Assembly: GCF_037975245.1 (NCBI RefSeq)
Contig: NC_092569.1
Span: 20,996,001-21,060,000 of the forward strand
Direction of reading: 5' to 3'
DNA length: 64,000 nt
Source of the DNA: Apostichopus japonicus
Lineage: Eukaryota; Echinodermata; Holothuroidea; Aspidochirotida; Stichopodidae
Positions 40,790 through 63,973 of this stretch are shown in pieces. The position numbers and the translations under genes were made by a program. The notes below the pieces were generated by a model. The model saw only the letters and a program-made list of their open reading frames with translations. It was not told the DNA's origin and searched no databases. Positions within the stretch are counted from its first letter, which is position 1. Every line of letters begins with the position of its first letter.

Positions 40790-41011
40790 GTGTCCTCTCC
40801 GAATTCCGGCGTTAACGAAGATTTGGACCTTTATCTTTCGGATTCTTCTTCAAGCAACGATGAAGATGACTTTCTCCAAAAAGACATTGATGAAGAAGAA
40901 CCAGCAAACGAAGACAATTACGGACTTTTGACGTATCGCTTTAAGCCCCTTCAATACACATTCAATTCTTATTTGCGGCTTGGCTTGCCAAAAGAGTGGT
41001 TATTCTGTTAA
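40790..41011 (+). pseudogene. Short acidic ORF, possible fragment
   Basis: The plus-strand frame starts MSSPNSGVNEDLDLYL, has an acidic Ser/Asp/Glu stretch (SDSSSSNDEDDF, DIDEEEPANED), then GLLTYRFKPL and a stop 15 codons later. An acidic N-terminus before a YxFxP motif is reminiscent of the P2X7-intracellular-domain-like proteins common in aquatic invertebrates and in some transposons, but the diagnostic Cys/His core is absent. It could be a truncated retrocopy, an exon, or chance. Function unknown. Confidence 0.3.
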
Positions 41012-41124
41012 ATTTTCAGATTCAGAGCGCCAGGGGTGCACACTTTACAATCATAACACTTAGGTAATACGTCCTTAATGACAGTTATTGAAAGCCAATT
41101 TATACGCTTTAACACACCAATAGA

Positions 41125-41260
41125 ATCACTGTGGACGAGTGGTGCGGACTTTGGTTCGTGACACGAAGATCCGGGGTTCGATTCCTACCTTCGCCTGATG
41201 AGTCCCAAAAGGACGAAACCGGTCGTAAAGTGGAATTTGTCTGGTGTGTTATTCTTTATG
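41125..41260 (+). ncRNA. tRNA-like head followed by a hammerhead ribozyme
   Basis: An A-box-like TGGACGAGTGG at 41132-41142 and a perfect B box GGTTCGATTCC at 41175-41185 have tRNA spacing. Ten bases on, a near-consensus hammerhead begins: CTGATGA (41195-41201), GTCC-CAAAA-GGAC stem II (41202-41214), GAAAC (41215-41219), then CGGTC with the GUC cleavage site after 41224. The 3' GTAAAG (41225-41230) pairs with upstream CTTCGC (41189-41194), with one mismatch and one G-U. Stem III comes from ACCGGT, a palindrome that can also pair between two molecules, as reported for minimal type I hammerheads of Penelope elements and animal retrozymes. The tRNA-like part would supply a Pol III promoter. No tRNA acceptor stem closes. 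Confidence 0.65.
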
Positions 41261-41303
41261 GATTTACTATATATCTGTCATACCACTTGTTACACATTCA
41301 ATT

Positions 41304-41307
<4 letters not shown>

Positions 41308-41366
<59 letters not shown>
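41308..41366. repeat. (AT)n microsatellite
   Basis: Near-pure AT dinucleotides ~50 bp downstream of the tRNA-headed hammerhead unit. Confidence 0.9.
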
Positions 41367-41369
<3 letters not shown>

Positions 41370-41399
41370 CTGGATGACAACAGTCGTGTATGTAACTTA

Positions 41400-41700
41400 A
41401 TTTCTTCCTAGCACGGTTGTGCGGTTTGTTGCTATGGCTACCGGCATGAAACTCGAGTGACAACATGCTGTAGGTTACCGTATAAGTATACTATGTAATG
41501 TACTTGTTCTACTTCCATGTATATTTATTTGTTTCATCACAATTTACAGTGTGACGGGAAGTCTCCTATAAAGCCTGTAAGGCTTAACAAAGTAGGAGAC
41601 TCCCCAAAAAGAAAAAAAGAAAGAAAAACTTAAGAATAGAAAATGAAGAACATGTATTGAACACTTTTGCAGCAGGAAGTGAACATCTGAATATTTGTGT
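41400..41700 (+). mobile_element. Second copy of the 35.9-kb hammerhead repeat, split by a LINE 3' end
   Basis: At 41430-41513 GGCATGAAACTCGAGTGACAACATGCTG and TTACCGTATAAGTATACTAT match the sequence downstream of the 35942-35985 motif. At about 41641-41700 ACTTTTGCAGCAGGAA and AACATCTGAATATTTGTGT continue the same match (compare 36037-36075). Between them, about 41514-41640, is an inserted LINE 3' UTR. The hammerhead core itself is decayed here (CTATGGC in place of CTGATGA). Confidence 0.65.
41514..41640 (-). mobile_element. LINE 3' UTR fragment
   Basis: On the minus strand, GGGGAGTCTCCTACTTTG, AAGCCTTACAGGCTTTATAGG and GACTTCCCGTCACACTG correspond to the 3' UTR of the 37.4-38.3 kb element, followed by an A/T-rich tail at 41520-41533. 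It is an extreme 5' truncation, essentially 3' UTR only. Confidence 0.65.
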
Positions 41701-42874
41701 ATGTGTGTGGTGTGATGAGTGTCAAATCAAAATGATGAAAGCAGAAAACCCGAAAAAGAAGGGCACGGATTAATTTATGTGTAAATATCTAACAAAGAGT
41801 AAAATTATATTGAACCTCTTTTTCAACAACAACAAATATTTCAATAACAAACTTCATTGTCATCCAAAGATTGTTAAAGTTCTTTATTTACAAATGTAAG
41901 TCTTACACACTGTTTGAATAAACTTTCTATTAGTAAATTAATATTTCTGAATTCTAACACATCATAATTTAGCATTAATGTTAATTACCTATAAAGCCTC
42001 ATGTTCCTCTACAGCTGATACCTTGTAAATATGTTGTTGACCGAGCTAGCAAATTTAACGAACTTGTGACATTGAAAGTATCGCACAATCCAGCTTTCCA
42101 TTATGGCACTTTACCTTATTTTGCACATTTCCTTGAATCTCCTCAAGCAAATAGTGAACAGGTGCTACACATAATTTTCGTATGCTAATAAGTCATTTTC
42201 TTAACGATGATACGCTAATCCAAAAAATACTTTCTTAATAAAACTAGTATGTTGAGGTCCAATAAAATAACATAGAATAACAAGGCTATGCGATGCCAAA
42301 ACCTTTTCGTTTGATATTTGAGAGGATCCCATCACAGTGAAGGTAATCTGCTTTATATAAGAGTTATAATCTGTATTACGAGGTGAAAGTGAAAGCGGTT
42401 CCTATTACAATTTCGCAAATTGTTTCCTTACATATGACTTCTGATACCAAAAATGTGTCCATGCAACACAATCGATAAATTCACTATTATATTCCTCATC
42501 TTGTGAATAGAAGGGTGTAGTATCTTTATCAACTACAAGTTTAAATTTGAATATCATAATCTGCTGGTTTGGGAAAATTGAACATACAGCCCTCATTCCC
42601 CTGTCATGATGTGGTCTTATAGTAACGAAACTTGAGTAATAAGACTCACACTTCAGTTCTTCATAATCTTAGCTTCTAGTGTTTTAATAATATGACCTGA
42701 TTATCAAGTTCATTGCATGTTCTGAAGGCCAAATCGTCACAATCCTCTTCCCTCCTCCTCCTCCTCGCCCTTACCGCTTAACATACAATCTCAAGCAAGC
42801 AAAATATTTTTTTTAGATCCGTGGGTATCACGATTTCACAGAAGAAATGGTCGTGAATATCTGTAAGTAGAGCT
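41701..42874. other. 3' flank of gene D
   Basis: No exon. From about 41880 it is homologous to the gene E 3' flank (about 55130-56115; shared CTAACACATCATAATTT-type phrases and TTGTGAATAG) and from about 42400 also to that of gene B, marking the end of the duplicated unit. A CCT-rich run lies near 42750. Confidence 0.5.
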
Positions 42875-50224
<7,350 letters not shown>

Positions 50225-50248
50225 CTTTCCTCAATGTTTAGTCCAACG

Positions 50249-50256
50249 TATTTATA
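50249..50256 (-). promoter_or_regulatory. Candidate TATA box of gene D
   Basis: TATAAATA on the minus strand lies 25-32 bp upstream of the gene D ATG. If it is the TATA box, transcription would begin almost at the start codon, implying a very short leader or an alternative start site. Confidence 0.35.
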
Positions 50257-53916
<3,660 letters not shown>

Positions 53917-54135
53917 GCTGATATCAACAATTGAATTGTCAATATCAACAACAAGATGTACTAGTGATATTTGCAGTTCATTTGTTAATATCATTAAATA
54001 AATTACTGATATCATCAATGGATTTGTTGATATCAGGAAATAATTTGTTGAATGAAAAAATCTTTTTCTGTAATCAGCAATGATATGTTGATATCAGCAA
54101 TTAATTGCTGATATCAACACATAATTGGTTATGAC
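53917..54135. repeat. Array of GATATC-centred palindromic motifs
   Basis: At least eight copies of TTGATATCA/TGATATCAACAA-type words on both strands in ~220 bp (for example TTGTTGATATCA and TGCTGATATCAACA), separated by 10-25 bp of variable AT-rich sequence. It is a degenerate minisatellite able to fold back at many points. Confidence 0.6.
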
Positions 54136-54579
54136 AAATATTGAATAAACCATACGACCTCCATTTTCTACAGTCTTTGCATCATGTATCCCGTCTTCGT
54201 TAATTGCTTTCGCGAAGTTTCTGATACTGTTTCTGCTAGATTATTGGACGAACATTTCTATCAATTTTCAACCTATTAACGTGATGCCTACTTTAACCGT
54301 AATTTGACACTCCATTTTCAACCTTTAAGCTTCACCACATTTCAAGGCTCCTTCTGTAAAGAGAATTTATCATCTTTACAGTAGCCGTCACCCCTTCTGG
54401 AAAGCAAACTCGCCAACTTCTCACTTGCAAAATAGCCAAAATAGCATGCGTAGCCATTGAGTAGCGATCATGGTATCTCCTTAATCACTCACTTTTACTA
54501 TATATTGATATTACAGCTAGGAGTTATGTTAATTAATATTTCAAGTTTATTTATCATCTATCTTGATTCTCTTTCTCTT

Positions 54580-54584
<5 letters not shown>

Positions 54585-54663
<79 letters not shown>
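54585..54663. repeat. (AT)n microsatellite
   Basis: AT dinucleotide run, ~79 bp. Confidence 0.95.
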
Positions 54664-54664
<1 letters not shown>

Positions 54665-54907
54665 CGTACACATTGATCAATAGCTCTGGTTCTTGTAATC
54701 TATGCCAGGCCGAGAAACTAGCAATAATAGATCATTCTAGCCCTAATCTCTTGAACAAAAGATCAGAAATCCTGGCAAGCTGCAGACACCAACCAAAACA
54801 CCCCCAAAATAAAGTCAAAACTAAGATGAAAGAGAGATAGCTTTTTAGTACACCTCCTGACGATTGCTAGTAAGCATGAAACTCTGAGTAGAGGTTTGGT
54901 TGCAAAA

Positions 54908-55015
<108 letters not shown>

Positions 55016-55031
55016 TTTTTTTTTTTTTTTT

Positions 55032-56119
55032 GATATATACAACAAAATTTGTAATACTAAAGTTAATTGTCATCCAAGGTTGGATAAACGTGCTTTATAC
55101 ACACATATATACATTGTTTGACTTATTGTTAAAATAATGGTTAAACACTGTTTAACAAACTGTACACATTTTTTAACTTATCTAGTAAATCGAAAAATAA
55201 TATTTCTGCGTTCTAGCACATCATAATTTGTCATTGTCATTTATTTTAATTTCTTTAAATGTCTACTTTCTTTCCAGCTTATACCTTGTAAATGTGTATG
55301 TTGACCGAACTAGCAAATTCAACGAACTTGTGACTTTGCAAATGTAGCACAATCCAGCTTCCTATTACGGCACCTTACCTTAGTGCACATTATGGTGAAT
55401 CTCCTTAAGCGAACAGTAAGGTGCTACAAGCATTTTTTTTGTATGATAATTGGTCATTTTCTTAACAATGATACACTAATCCAAAAAGTAAATTTTTTAT
55501 TAAATGTATTACATATTTTGAGGTCAAAAAAAATAACAGAGAATAACAAAGCTATGTGAAGACGAAAACTTGTCGTTTCATTTAGGAATATCCTATAACC
55601 GTGAAGATAATTAGCTTTATTCAAAGCGGTTTAATTCGTGTAACGAGGTGAAAGTGGTTCTTTTTATTACATTTTACTACTGATACCAAAACGTGTCCGT
55701 GCAACACAATTGATAATTCAAATTCATTATTTACATTCTCATCATCTTGTGAATAGCAGGGTTTAATAGCTTCATCAACTACAATTTAATATTTATATAA
55801 TTATAATCTGCTGGTTTCGGGAAAATTGAAGATCCAACCTTCATTCCTCTGCCATGATGTGGTCTTATATAAACGAACCTTGAATAATAAGGCTCACACT
55901 TCAGTTCTTCATAATCTAAGCTACTAGTGTTTTATTTATATGACCTGATGATCAAGTTCATTGAATGTTCTTTTAACCAAATCTTCACAATCCTGCCCCC
56001 CCCCCCCTCTTTCTCGATCCAACCAATTAACATTAGTCATCCAGCAAGCAATGGTTTTTAAAGTCCATGGGTTCATGACTTCACAGAAGAAATGGTTGTG
56101 AACCTCTCTAAGTACATTC
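55032..56119. other. 3' flank of gene E
   Basis: From about 55130 homologous to the gene D 3' flank (41880-42870) and from about 55660 also to that of gene B. No exon. A C11 tract lies near 55996. Confidence 0.5.
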
Positions 56120-56516
56120 TCACAAAGGCTTAATTTTCATATCCACTGCCACAACAGAACAGTTTTTATCGCGTGTAATCCTTTGAAACAAACAGATACC
56201 AGTATCCCAAGGAGCCCCGTATATTCCATTCAACATAATAGCATGACAACCATTGAACCACCAGCCGCCGGGATGATATTGAGTATGAGCACAATTTTGG
56301 TTGGCTAAGTCATTGTCCTGATCGTAAGTTGAAAATTTCATATCTCGATGGTAATCCATGTAGTCATATTCTGTTAAATGTATAAAAAAGAGAGTTTATT
56401 ATAATTAGCTTCTTTTTAAATTGAAGGGAACATTGTCGTCACACTAACCAAATATTTCCTTTTACAATATTTAGCTAAGTAATGTAAAGCACTTAAACAG
56501 TATATTCAATTACTAG

Positions 56517-56548
<32 letters not shown>

Positions 56549-59500
56549 GCTTACTATAACCTAAACAAGAATGAAGGTTAACAACATTGGCCTCAACTTT
56601 GGATTGTGAACTTCTCTGGGGGGTTTTAAAATGTATTCTAAGAACCTCATTGACATTATCAGATTAACAATTCCCCATCTCTCTCTTTCACTCTTTCACT
56701 TAACAAATGAATATACATCAACGTTCAGTCAACTGAACCACACTACTGTTTAGAGGTATTTGCTAATCGCGGAACAATACGTACCGTAGCTCCCTGTGTA
56801 GCTTCCAAGCGTTATCTCGTATTGTGTTGCCTCGGAGCTAACTCGAAACAGGTTGTAATGAAGATATGAACTGTCATCATTGGTATTGTTGAACCAAATA
56901 TCAATTCTTAGTTGATGATCTCTCTGAGCTGATATGACGTGTAATTTCTCATTTCCAAGCCAGAAACTAGAGTTAAGATCACCAAATCCATCTCTGTAGT
57001 TATTCCAAGTCTCATAAAATGAAACAGATCCACTAACTCGCTTCTGACACAGCTGTATAAAAAGTAACCGCTATAATCGTAGAACTATACATAGTGTATA
57101 AGTAGAATACTTTGTTGACAAGATCTACAGTTTTCATTAGGATAACAAGAGTTGCGTCTGGAAGAGATCATGTAATTTCTCAACTTAAGATAAATTTGTC
57201 CGACGATAAATACCTTCCTTGAGAGGACTTTATAAATGATAATTAGGAAAGACCGATGATGTTACTTTGATGGTATTCATCTACTTCGAGAAACGTTGTT
57301 TCTCATCCAATTCTTAAATGATCGTTAAATTAGATGGTATATCTAATGTAGCCCAACAAGGTTTGAATTCATTACTCAAGTTACGTATCGTAAGGTATCA
57401 ATGTTGAAAAGATGATCCAGAGCCTGATATTATGAACTTCTGACGTTATTTAGGGAAGCAAAGTTTTGATAAAGTGAGTGCATGGCTGTTAGTAGTCTTT
57501 GGGAACAATGTCGGATAGTAATTAAAGCTCAAATATAAGAGATGGTTCATAACACCTTGGTTGCCTGATCACTAGGGGGAAGTAACTCCACGGCTTGCTT
57601 AAGATAAGGACAGGGATATTACAGTGTGCAGCCACGAATCCTAAAACTGTGTTTGATCAATCTTTGATAGATTATTGAACTTTCTTATATTTATAATGAA
57701 AGTTTAAGTAAAAGAACTTATATATATTCCTTTCATTTTTAGGCATTTGCGCAAAACATTTACTCATTTGAATTTTCCATTTAAATAGGTGCATTTTAAT
57801 TTTGTATTTGCAGTTCTGCAAAAATGTTAAATGAATAGTTTGCTGGTTTCCAAAAGAAAACTTACCATCCAACCATCTTTGCAGTAAACTTGGAATGGCT
57901 CATGTGGCCAAGAAGGTGGACTTATCGAATAAATGCCATCTTCGGTGGACAAATTATTATAAACATCCTGACAGTTTGTGATTACTTGACAAGTCGTACC
58001 ATTTCCCCAGTAGCTCTCTTTACACTCGCAATATGAACTTTGACCTTGGTTCTGACAGGTTGTATTATGACTGCAAGAGTATTCTTCACAGTGGAGAACA
58101 TCATTTTCACATGTGCAAAGTCTTGTGCAGTTTAAGTTAACATGCGATGATCCGTTCTGTGCAGAAATGTTCAAGAATACGATCATAAATGTTAACTGTG
58201 CTAAAGCAAGACTTCCTTCAACGGTTAATATTAAATAAATACTTAAGTAGAAAATGTGTTTTCATATCATTTGTCCTTTGCAATCTAAATGTATTTGAAG
58301 CGATCTTTTCTCGATTACGACGAAACATTGGGACTGTCATACAAAACGATGTGAAAATAGAATGGTAATCCTCTCATACCTCCTAAATAACTTTAAACAA
58401 ACCTACAAATTAATGATTCTGCCCCACCTAAAAAATCATAGATGATATATAAATCTGACTAATAACAACTTCTCACCTTCAAATTACGTTTCTAAATAAC
58501 TTTGTCTTCTTTAGCTATATCCTAAAAGGTTTATGGGAGGGGATTTCTTTAACACAGAATATAAAGCCATAAGTTCACCAAAAATGTGGAAGCCATTTAA
58601 AATCTTTACACTCTCTGTAACACGAAATGTGGAACATGCGAGTTATGTGAAAATACCGAAATGACTCCTGTGGGCGGGTGGTAACACCCGCATTCTTCCA
58701 GCGGTATGCATGCTCCATCTCTGATTAGGAATCCATCTGAACAGACGCACGTATAACCCGGTTCATCATCACAGCTCTTAAAACATCCATTGAGTCCGTC
58801 GGGATCATCGCACGTAGTTTGGCATGAACAGTTCATCCATATCATGTTGTTTGGGCAGGATTCTGAAGTATAATGAGATTTTCGACAGTCGCAACAATTG
58901 CTCTTAAGTATTTATTCAACAACGTGACGGTTCTTTCAAATGCTTACCTGGCAACATGTTAAAAACCTTACCAATTCCAAATAGATCTGTGAATTGCCTA
59001 CCGCCTGGCCGTCTAACGTATCTAATTTATATTTATTTAATAATATGTAAACGGTAAAGTTCTATATATAATTTCAATACTTAAGATATAATTTCTAAGA
59101 AGAAGTCTCTATCAAGCTGTTAGAATTGTTTTTAACTATCAATATGAGACTAGATCTATAAGCAATAATCAGAATATAGTGACTTGTAGTTTCATCACTT
59201 GAATTTGATTTTTCAGGGTGTGTCTAACATGTGTGAGTTTAATTAAACCGAGAGAAATGCAGAATATTGCGAAAAATACATGTCGTGAGCGATAATTTTA
59301 TTGGCTATTGGAGTTATCCTGATTGAAAATGAAACTAACCTATCAAATATATCAAAAACCTACTGTAAATTTTAAGTATTGAAATTATATATAGAAGTTT
59401 ACCGTTTACACATTATTCAATAAATATAAATTAGATACGTTAGACGGCCAGGCGGTAGGCAATTCACATATATATGTCTACCTATTCTTACAATTGTGTC

Positions 59501-61147
59501 TCCAATTGTGAACTGAAGGAATTTACGCTAGTAAATGGTATTCGGGTTTAAATCACCTGTTGTAGGCATCCGTGTTGTTGATAACCCAATTGTACTTGTA
59601 TCTGTTGTTTTCGCTAACGTGTCAACAGTTGACGTTAATAATCGCATTTCATCCGTAGACGGCATCCATGTTGATTTTATTCCCTCCAGTGTTGTTTCCT
59701 GTTTAATTCTTTCACCTGTAAAAGTAAATATTGATTGTCAGTTGTAGTTCAATATACTTTTTTTTTTATTCTCTGAAGTATTTATATTCAAAACACATAA
59801 CTTGACTTGTCTCAATAAACCATACACAGTCTGATAGAAGAATAGAGATTAACCGACATTCTTGGTTTAATGTTATTAAATCAGTATTATTTTCATATCC
59901 AGAAACGACTTTTAACTTCTCTCATCTGTTAACGAAATGTTCAGTGTCAGTTGTTGCTCAACCGATTTCGATACATATTAACTCCAAGTTAAACTATCAA
60001 AACTAAGATAAATTTAAATAAAATTTGTTAACTTTGAAAAAGTGTATACAGACTAATGAACTAAAACTGTCAATTGTTAGTTCCAAAGATATCACCTTGT
60101 GAAGAAGCATGCAAATTAACGTTTCAGACGAAACAACTGTATTGTAAATTAAATTGGATATGATTTCATCTAATGAACATTAAGGCACTAGTCAAGGCAC
60201 ATAGCGAGAACGAAGTTTCATGAACCTACCACGTTACATGTTGAGACCATCCATGTTTTTGAAATTCATTTTTGTTTATGATTGTCATTTTATCGGTTAA
60301 CCGAAGCAATGTTGGTTCATCTGTCGAGTGCATGGTTTTAATTAGTACTTTTACTCGGTGTTGTTGCTAACTTTTTCATTGAATATATTGCTTGAATGAT
60401 AAAATATCACATTTGTTGATTTTTCCAATAATAACACTAAGTTTTAAGTATATATTTTTGGTCCCGTAATAAGGCAAAACTAGACATATGATTGGACGTT
60501 AGCAAACGTGTGTAAAATATTTACCTCACAATGTTAATACACAATGATCTTAATTTGTCACGGTACCTGTTGTAAGCATCCCTGTTGATGACAACAAATT
60601 CTTGGATGGTGTTGGCATTTCATCAGTTGACGGTGATATTTTCATCCCATCTGTTGAGTACACTGTAGTTGCTGATTGGTCACTCATATCCGTTCCCAAT
60701 GTACTTACTGTATCTATAAACAAAACATCAAAGATTTGCGGTCACAGTATACACTTAAGCTCTGCATATTTATATTCTTATTCTTTGAGATTGAAAACTG
60801 ATTACTTGATTTGTCTCAATGATCCCTACACAACCTGATGGAAGAATCACGATTAACTGACATCATTGTTTTAATCCATTTAATCGGTATTATTTTCATA
60901 TCCAGTAAACAACTTTTGATTTTTCTCATTTGTTAACGAAATGTCCAATGTCATTTTTTGTTCAATCGATTACAATACATGTTAACTCTTTAAGATATCT
61001 AAACTAAGATAAATTTATATAAACTTTGTTAACTTTGAAAACGTCTAAACAGACTAAAGAACTTAAACTGTCGTTTGTTATTTGCTCAGACGAACATGAA
61101 ACATGTATCGGCTATCATGTGTTCTAATACATATATATATATCTAAT

Positions 61148-61188
<41 letters not shown>

Positions 61189-63973
61189 TTTTTTTCGAGT
61201 TTCATTTATATATATATATATATACGTATATACATAATCCACATACAAATTTCAATTGGGGGATGGACGTCGCTTAGGGCGAGATTTTGGGACCAAGATG
61301 TTGACACCTTCCATACCATTTTAATGTGATATGCATGTAAACTTTGATAAACGCAATATGCTTTAATTGTAGAGGGAAAATTGTTGACTGACCACTCGAT
61401 CGAGATCAAATGCGGTTGTATTTCAAGCTCAACGTGAACTTTCTGTTGGACGTTCGGAACAAGGAACGTTTATGTCTGACTCAACAGTAGTACATACAAG
61501 CGCTTGTACTTTGTTGTTGCTAATTTCGTAAAATAAAAATTGTATAAACGTGGTGAGGTTCTCAAGAATCTCTATAACATTAACGATCTTTTTCGCCAGA
61601 AAATTCAACTAAAATAACAGTTATGCTGACACGAAATGCAGACACAGCTCCGTACTGAACAGTGCACTACGGACAAATCATCACAGTGACGTCTTTTACT
61701 GACCTGGGTGCTGTTCAAACTTGTTGAAGTGTTTGCAAATTCTTAAATTCGTTTCAATTACGGAGACAAAAAAAGCATTTTTAATTCCCCTTTTTTATAA
61801 CTTCCCGGTGTGCTACTTGAAAATTTAATAAAATGTTGCTTAAGAACATATAAAATACAATATAGCTTATATGAAAAGGAGAGATTTTTTCTGTCATTAT
61901 CGTTCATCTTTAAAGCACTAGAAGAGACACAAAGAGAGAGCAGAGCTCCATGAACCTACCACGTTACCTGTTGAGACCATCCATGTTTTTTTTAAATACT
62001 TTTTTCTCTACGGTTGTCACATTATCGGTTGACCAATGCAATGATGTTTTATGTTTTGAATGCATGGTTGTAATAAGTAATTCACTTTATGGTGTTGCTA
62101 ACATTTCTATTGAATATGTTGTTGATCATATGATAAAATATCACATTTGTTTATACTTTTAATAATGAAAATAAGTTTTAAGTGGTCACATAAAATATTT
62201 TTGGTCACGTAATAAGGCAACACTGAACACATGATTGGACGTTAGCATACTTACGTAAAGTATTTACCTCACATGTTAATACACAACGTTCTTAATGTTT
62301 AACTAGTCACAGCAGCGTTCGACTAAATACTTGTTGACGTTCACTTTGAAAACAATATCATTCTGGTTTATGAATATCAATCTGTTTTCTGAAGGAGTCA
62401 AATACTGAAAAAAAGTGCATTATATATTACCACTGTACCTGTTGTAAGCATCCCTGTTGTTGTCAACAAATTCTTGGATGGTGTTGGCATTTCATCAGTT
62501 GACGGTGATATTCTCATCCCATCTGTTGAGTACACTGTAGTTGCTGATTGGTCACTCATATCCGTTCCCAATGTACTAATTGTATCTATAAACGAAACAG
62601 CGAAGATGAGCTTTACAGTATGCATTGAAGTTCCGTTTTTTTTTTATAATATATGCAAAACACATTACTTGATTTTTCTCAATGAACTTTACATAATCTG
62701 ATAGAAGAATCGGAACTAACTAACATTATTGTGCTAATCCATATAATCAGCTGTATTACTTTTTTATCCAGTAAACTAATTGTGACTTCTCTCATCTGTT
62801 AACGAAATGTTCAGTGTAAGCTGTTGTTCAATCGTTTTCAATATATGTTAACTCTTTAACATATGTAAACTAAGATAAATCTACATCAACTTTAACATGT
62901 TGGAAAAAATGTATACAGACTAAAGAACTAATATTGTCGTTTGTTAGTTGCTAAGACGAACATTTAAAATGCATCAGCATTTGAAAGGTGCATGTGAACT
63001 GAAGTTTCAAACGAAACATTTATTGTATATTAAATTGGTTAAAATCTTACACCTAAATATTACAGTACTAGACAAAATATATGAAGAGAAGGGAGTTACA
63101 AGTAACCATCACGTTACCTGTTGGGACCACCGATGATTTTTGAACTTCATTTTTGCTGGTGGTTGTCATTTTATTGGTTGACCGAAGCAATGTTGTTTCA
63201 TCTATTGAGTACATGGTTGTGAATAGTAATTCACTCGGTGTTGTTGCTAGTTTGTTTGGCAAATCATATATTGAATTAATGACAAAATATCACATTTTTT
63301 AAATATTGTAAAGAATTACATAAAGTTTTAATTGATCACGTAATATATTTTTAATCTCGAAATAAGTCAAAACTATACACGAATGGGCGTTATCATGCGT
63401 TTGTAAAATATGTAAATAAGAATATTAACACACGACGTTACTTATTTTGTATAAGTCCAAGTAACGGTAGACCAACTACTTCTTGACAACATAATAAAGA
63501 TGAGTATCATCTGTTTTATGTGGGATTCAAATACTGAGAAACGACATCATATGTTTTCACGTTACCTGTTTTAGGCATCACTGTTGTCATTTCATCAGTT
63601 GACGGTGATATTCTCATCCCATCTGTTGAGTACACTGTAGTTGCTGATTGGTCACTCATATCCGTTCCCAATGTACTTATTGTATCTATAAACGAAACAT
63701 AAAAAAATGAGCGGTTATAATATGCACTGAAGTTCTTTGTTCTGAATCTCAGTTGTATTTAGATTCAAAATACATTACTTCATCAATCTGAATGTACCCT
63801 GCATAATCTGATAGAAAAATTAGAAAAAAAAAACTTAAATGACATTATTGTTTTAAAGCATTTAATCGGTATTACGTCGGAATCTATTAACCGAATTTTA
63901 TAACAGAATTTACCTCGTTGGTCTTGTCCACCACCTGCATTCTTCATCATTAAATCCTCAAATTCGCAAAGAC
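56120..63973 (-). CDS. FREP gene E (5' end outside the window)
   Basis: Exons in order: 63973-63914 (60 bp, matching exon 2 of gene B), 63685-63566, 63246-63118, 62585-62439, 60713-60567, 59715-59557, 58862-58657 TIL, 58156-57866 EGF plus fibrinogen start, 57052-56785, 56370-56120 (TGA). All are GT-AG with phase 1-1 symmetry up to the TIL exon. The signal-peptide exon should lie about 0.7 kb past the window end, by analogy with gene B. The domain plan equals B and D. The TIL exon reads SCDDEPGYTCVCSDG and the fibrinogen tail NCAHTQYHPGGWWFNGCH. Its 3' half is the most divergent of the three, while its 5' half is nearly identical to gene B. Two decayed stalk exons (62097-61968, 60366-60238) are skipped. 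One FBG2 change: the usual LFQ at the exon start is LCQ, adding an odd cysteine. Confidence 0.85.
58989..59467. repeat. 70-bp inverted repeat in a gene E intron
   Basis: 58989-59058 is the reverse complement of 59398-59467 with about two mismatches; shared core GACGGCCAGGCGGTAGGC on one arm and GCCTACCGCCTGGCCGTC on the other. The 339-bp spacer is intron sequence. The right arm is co-linear with the same intron in genes B and C, so the left arm is the added inverted copy. Confidence 0.9.
60238..60366 (-). pseudogene. Decayed gamma stalk exon in gene E (1)
   Basis: Full 129-bp counterpart of the intact exons 63246-63118 and 32738-32610. It has an in-frame TAA at the tenth codon, and the donor changed from CAG|GTAACG to CAT|GTAACG. 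Skipped without a frame change. Confidence 0.75.
61137..61960. other. Unique insertion in a gene E intron, with (AT)n
   Basis: Two AT-dinucleotide stretches at about 61129-61225 precede ~700 bp not seen in the matching intron modules elsewhere in genes B, D or E. No coding motif, terminal repeat or tRNA-like box was recognised. The sequence on both sides continues the stalk-module intron. Confidence 0.5.
61968..62097 (-). pseudogene. Decayed gamma stalk exon in gene E (2)
   Basis: Counterpart of 63246-63118. It starts CAACACCA then an in-frame TAA, and has a one-base length change in a poly-A/T run. Acceptor and donor (CAG|GTAACG) are still intact, so splicing could include it and terminate the protein early. 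Confidence 0.7.
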
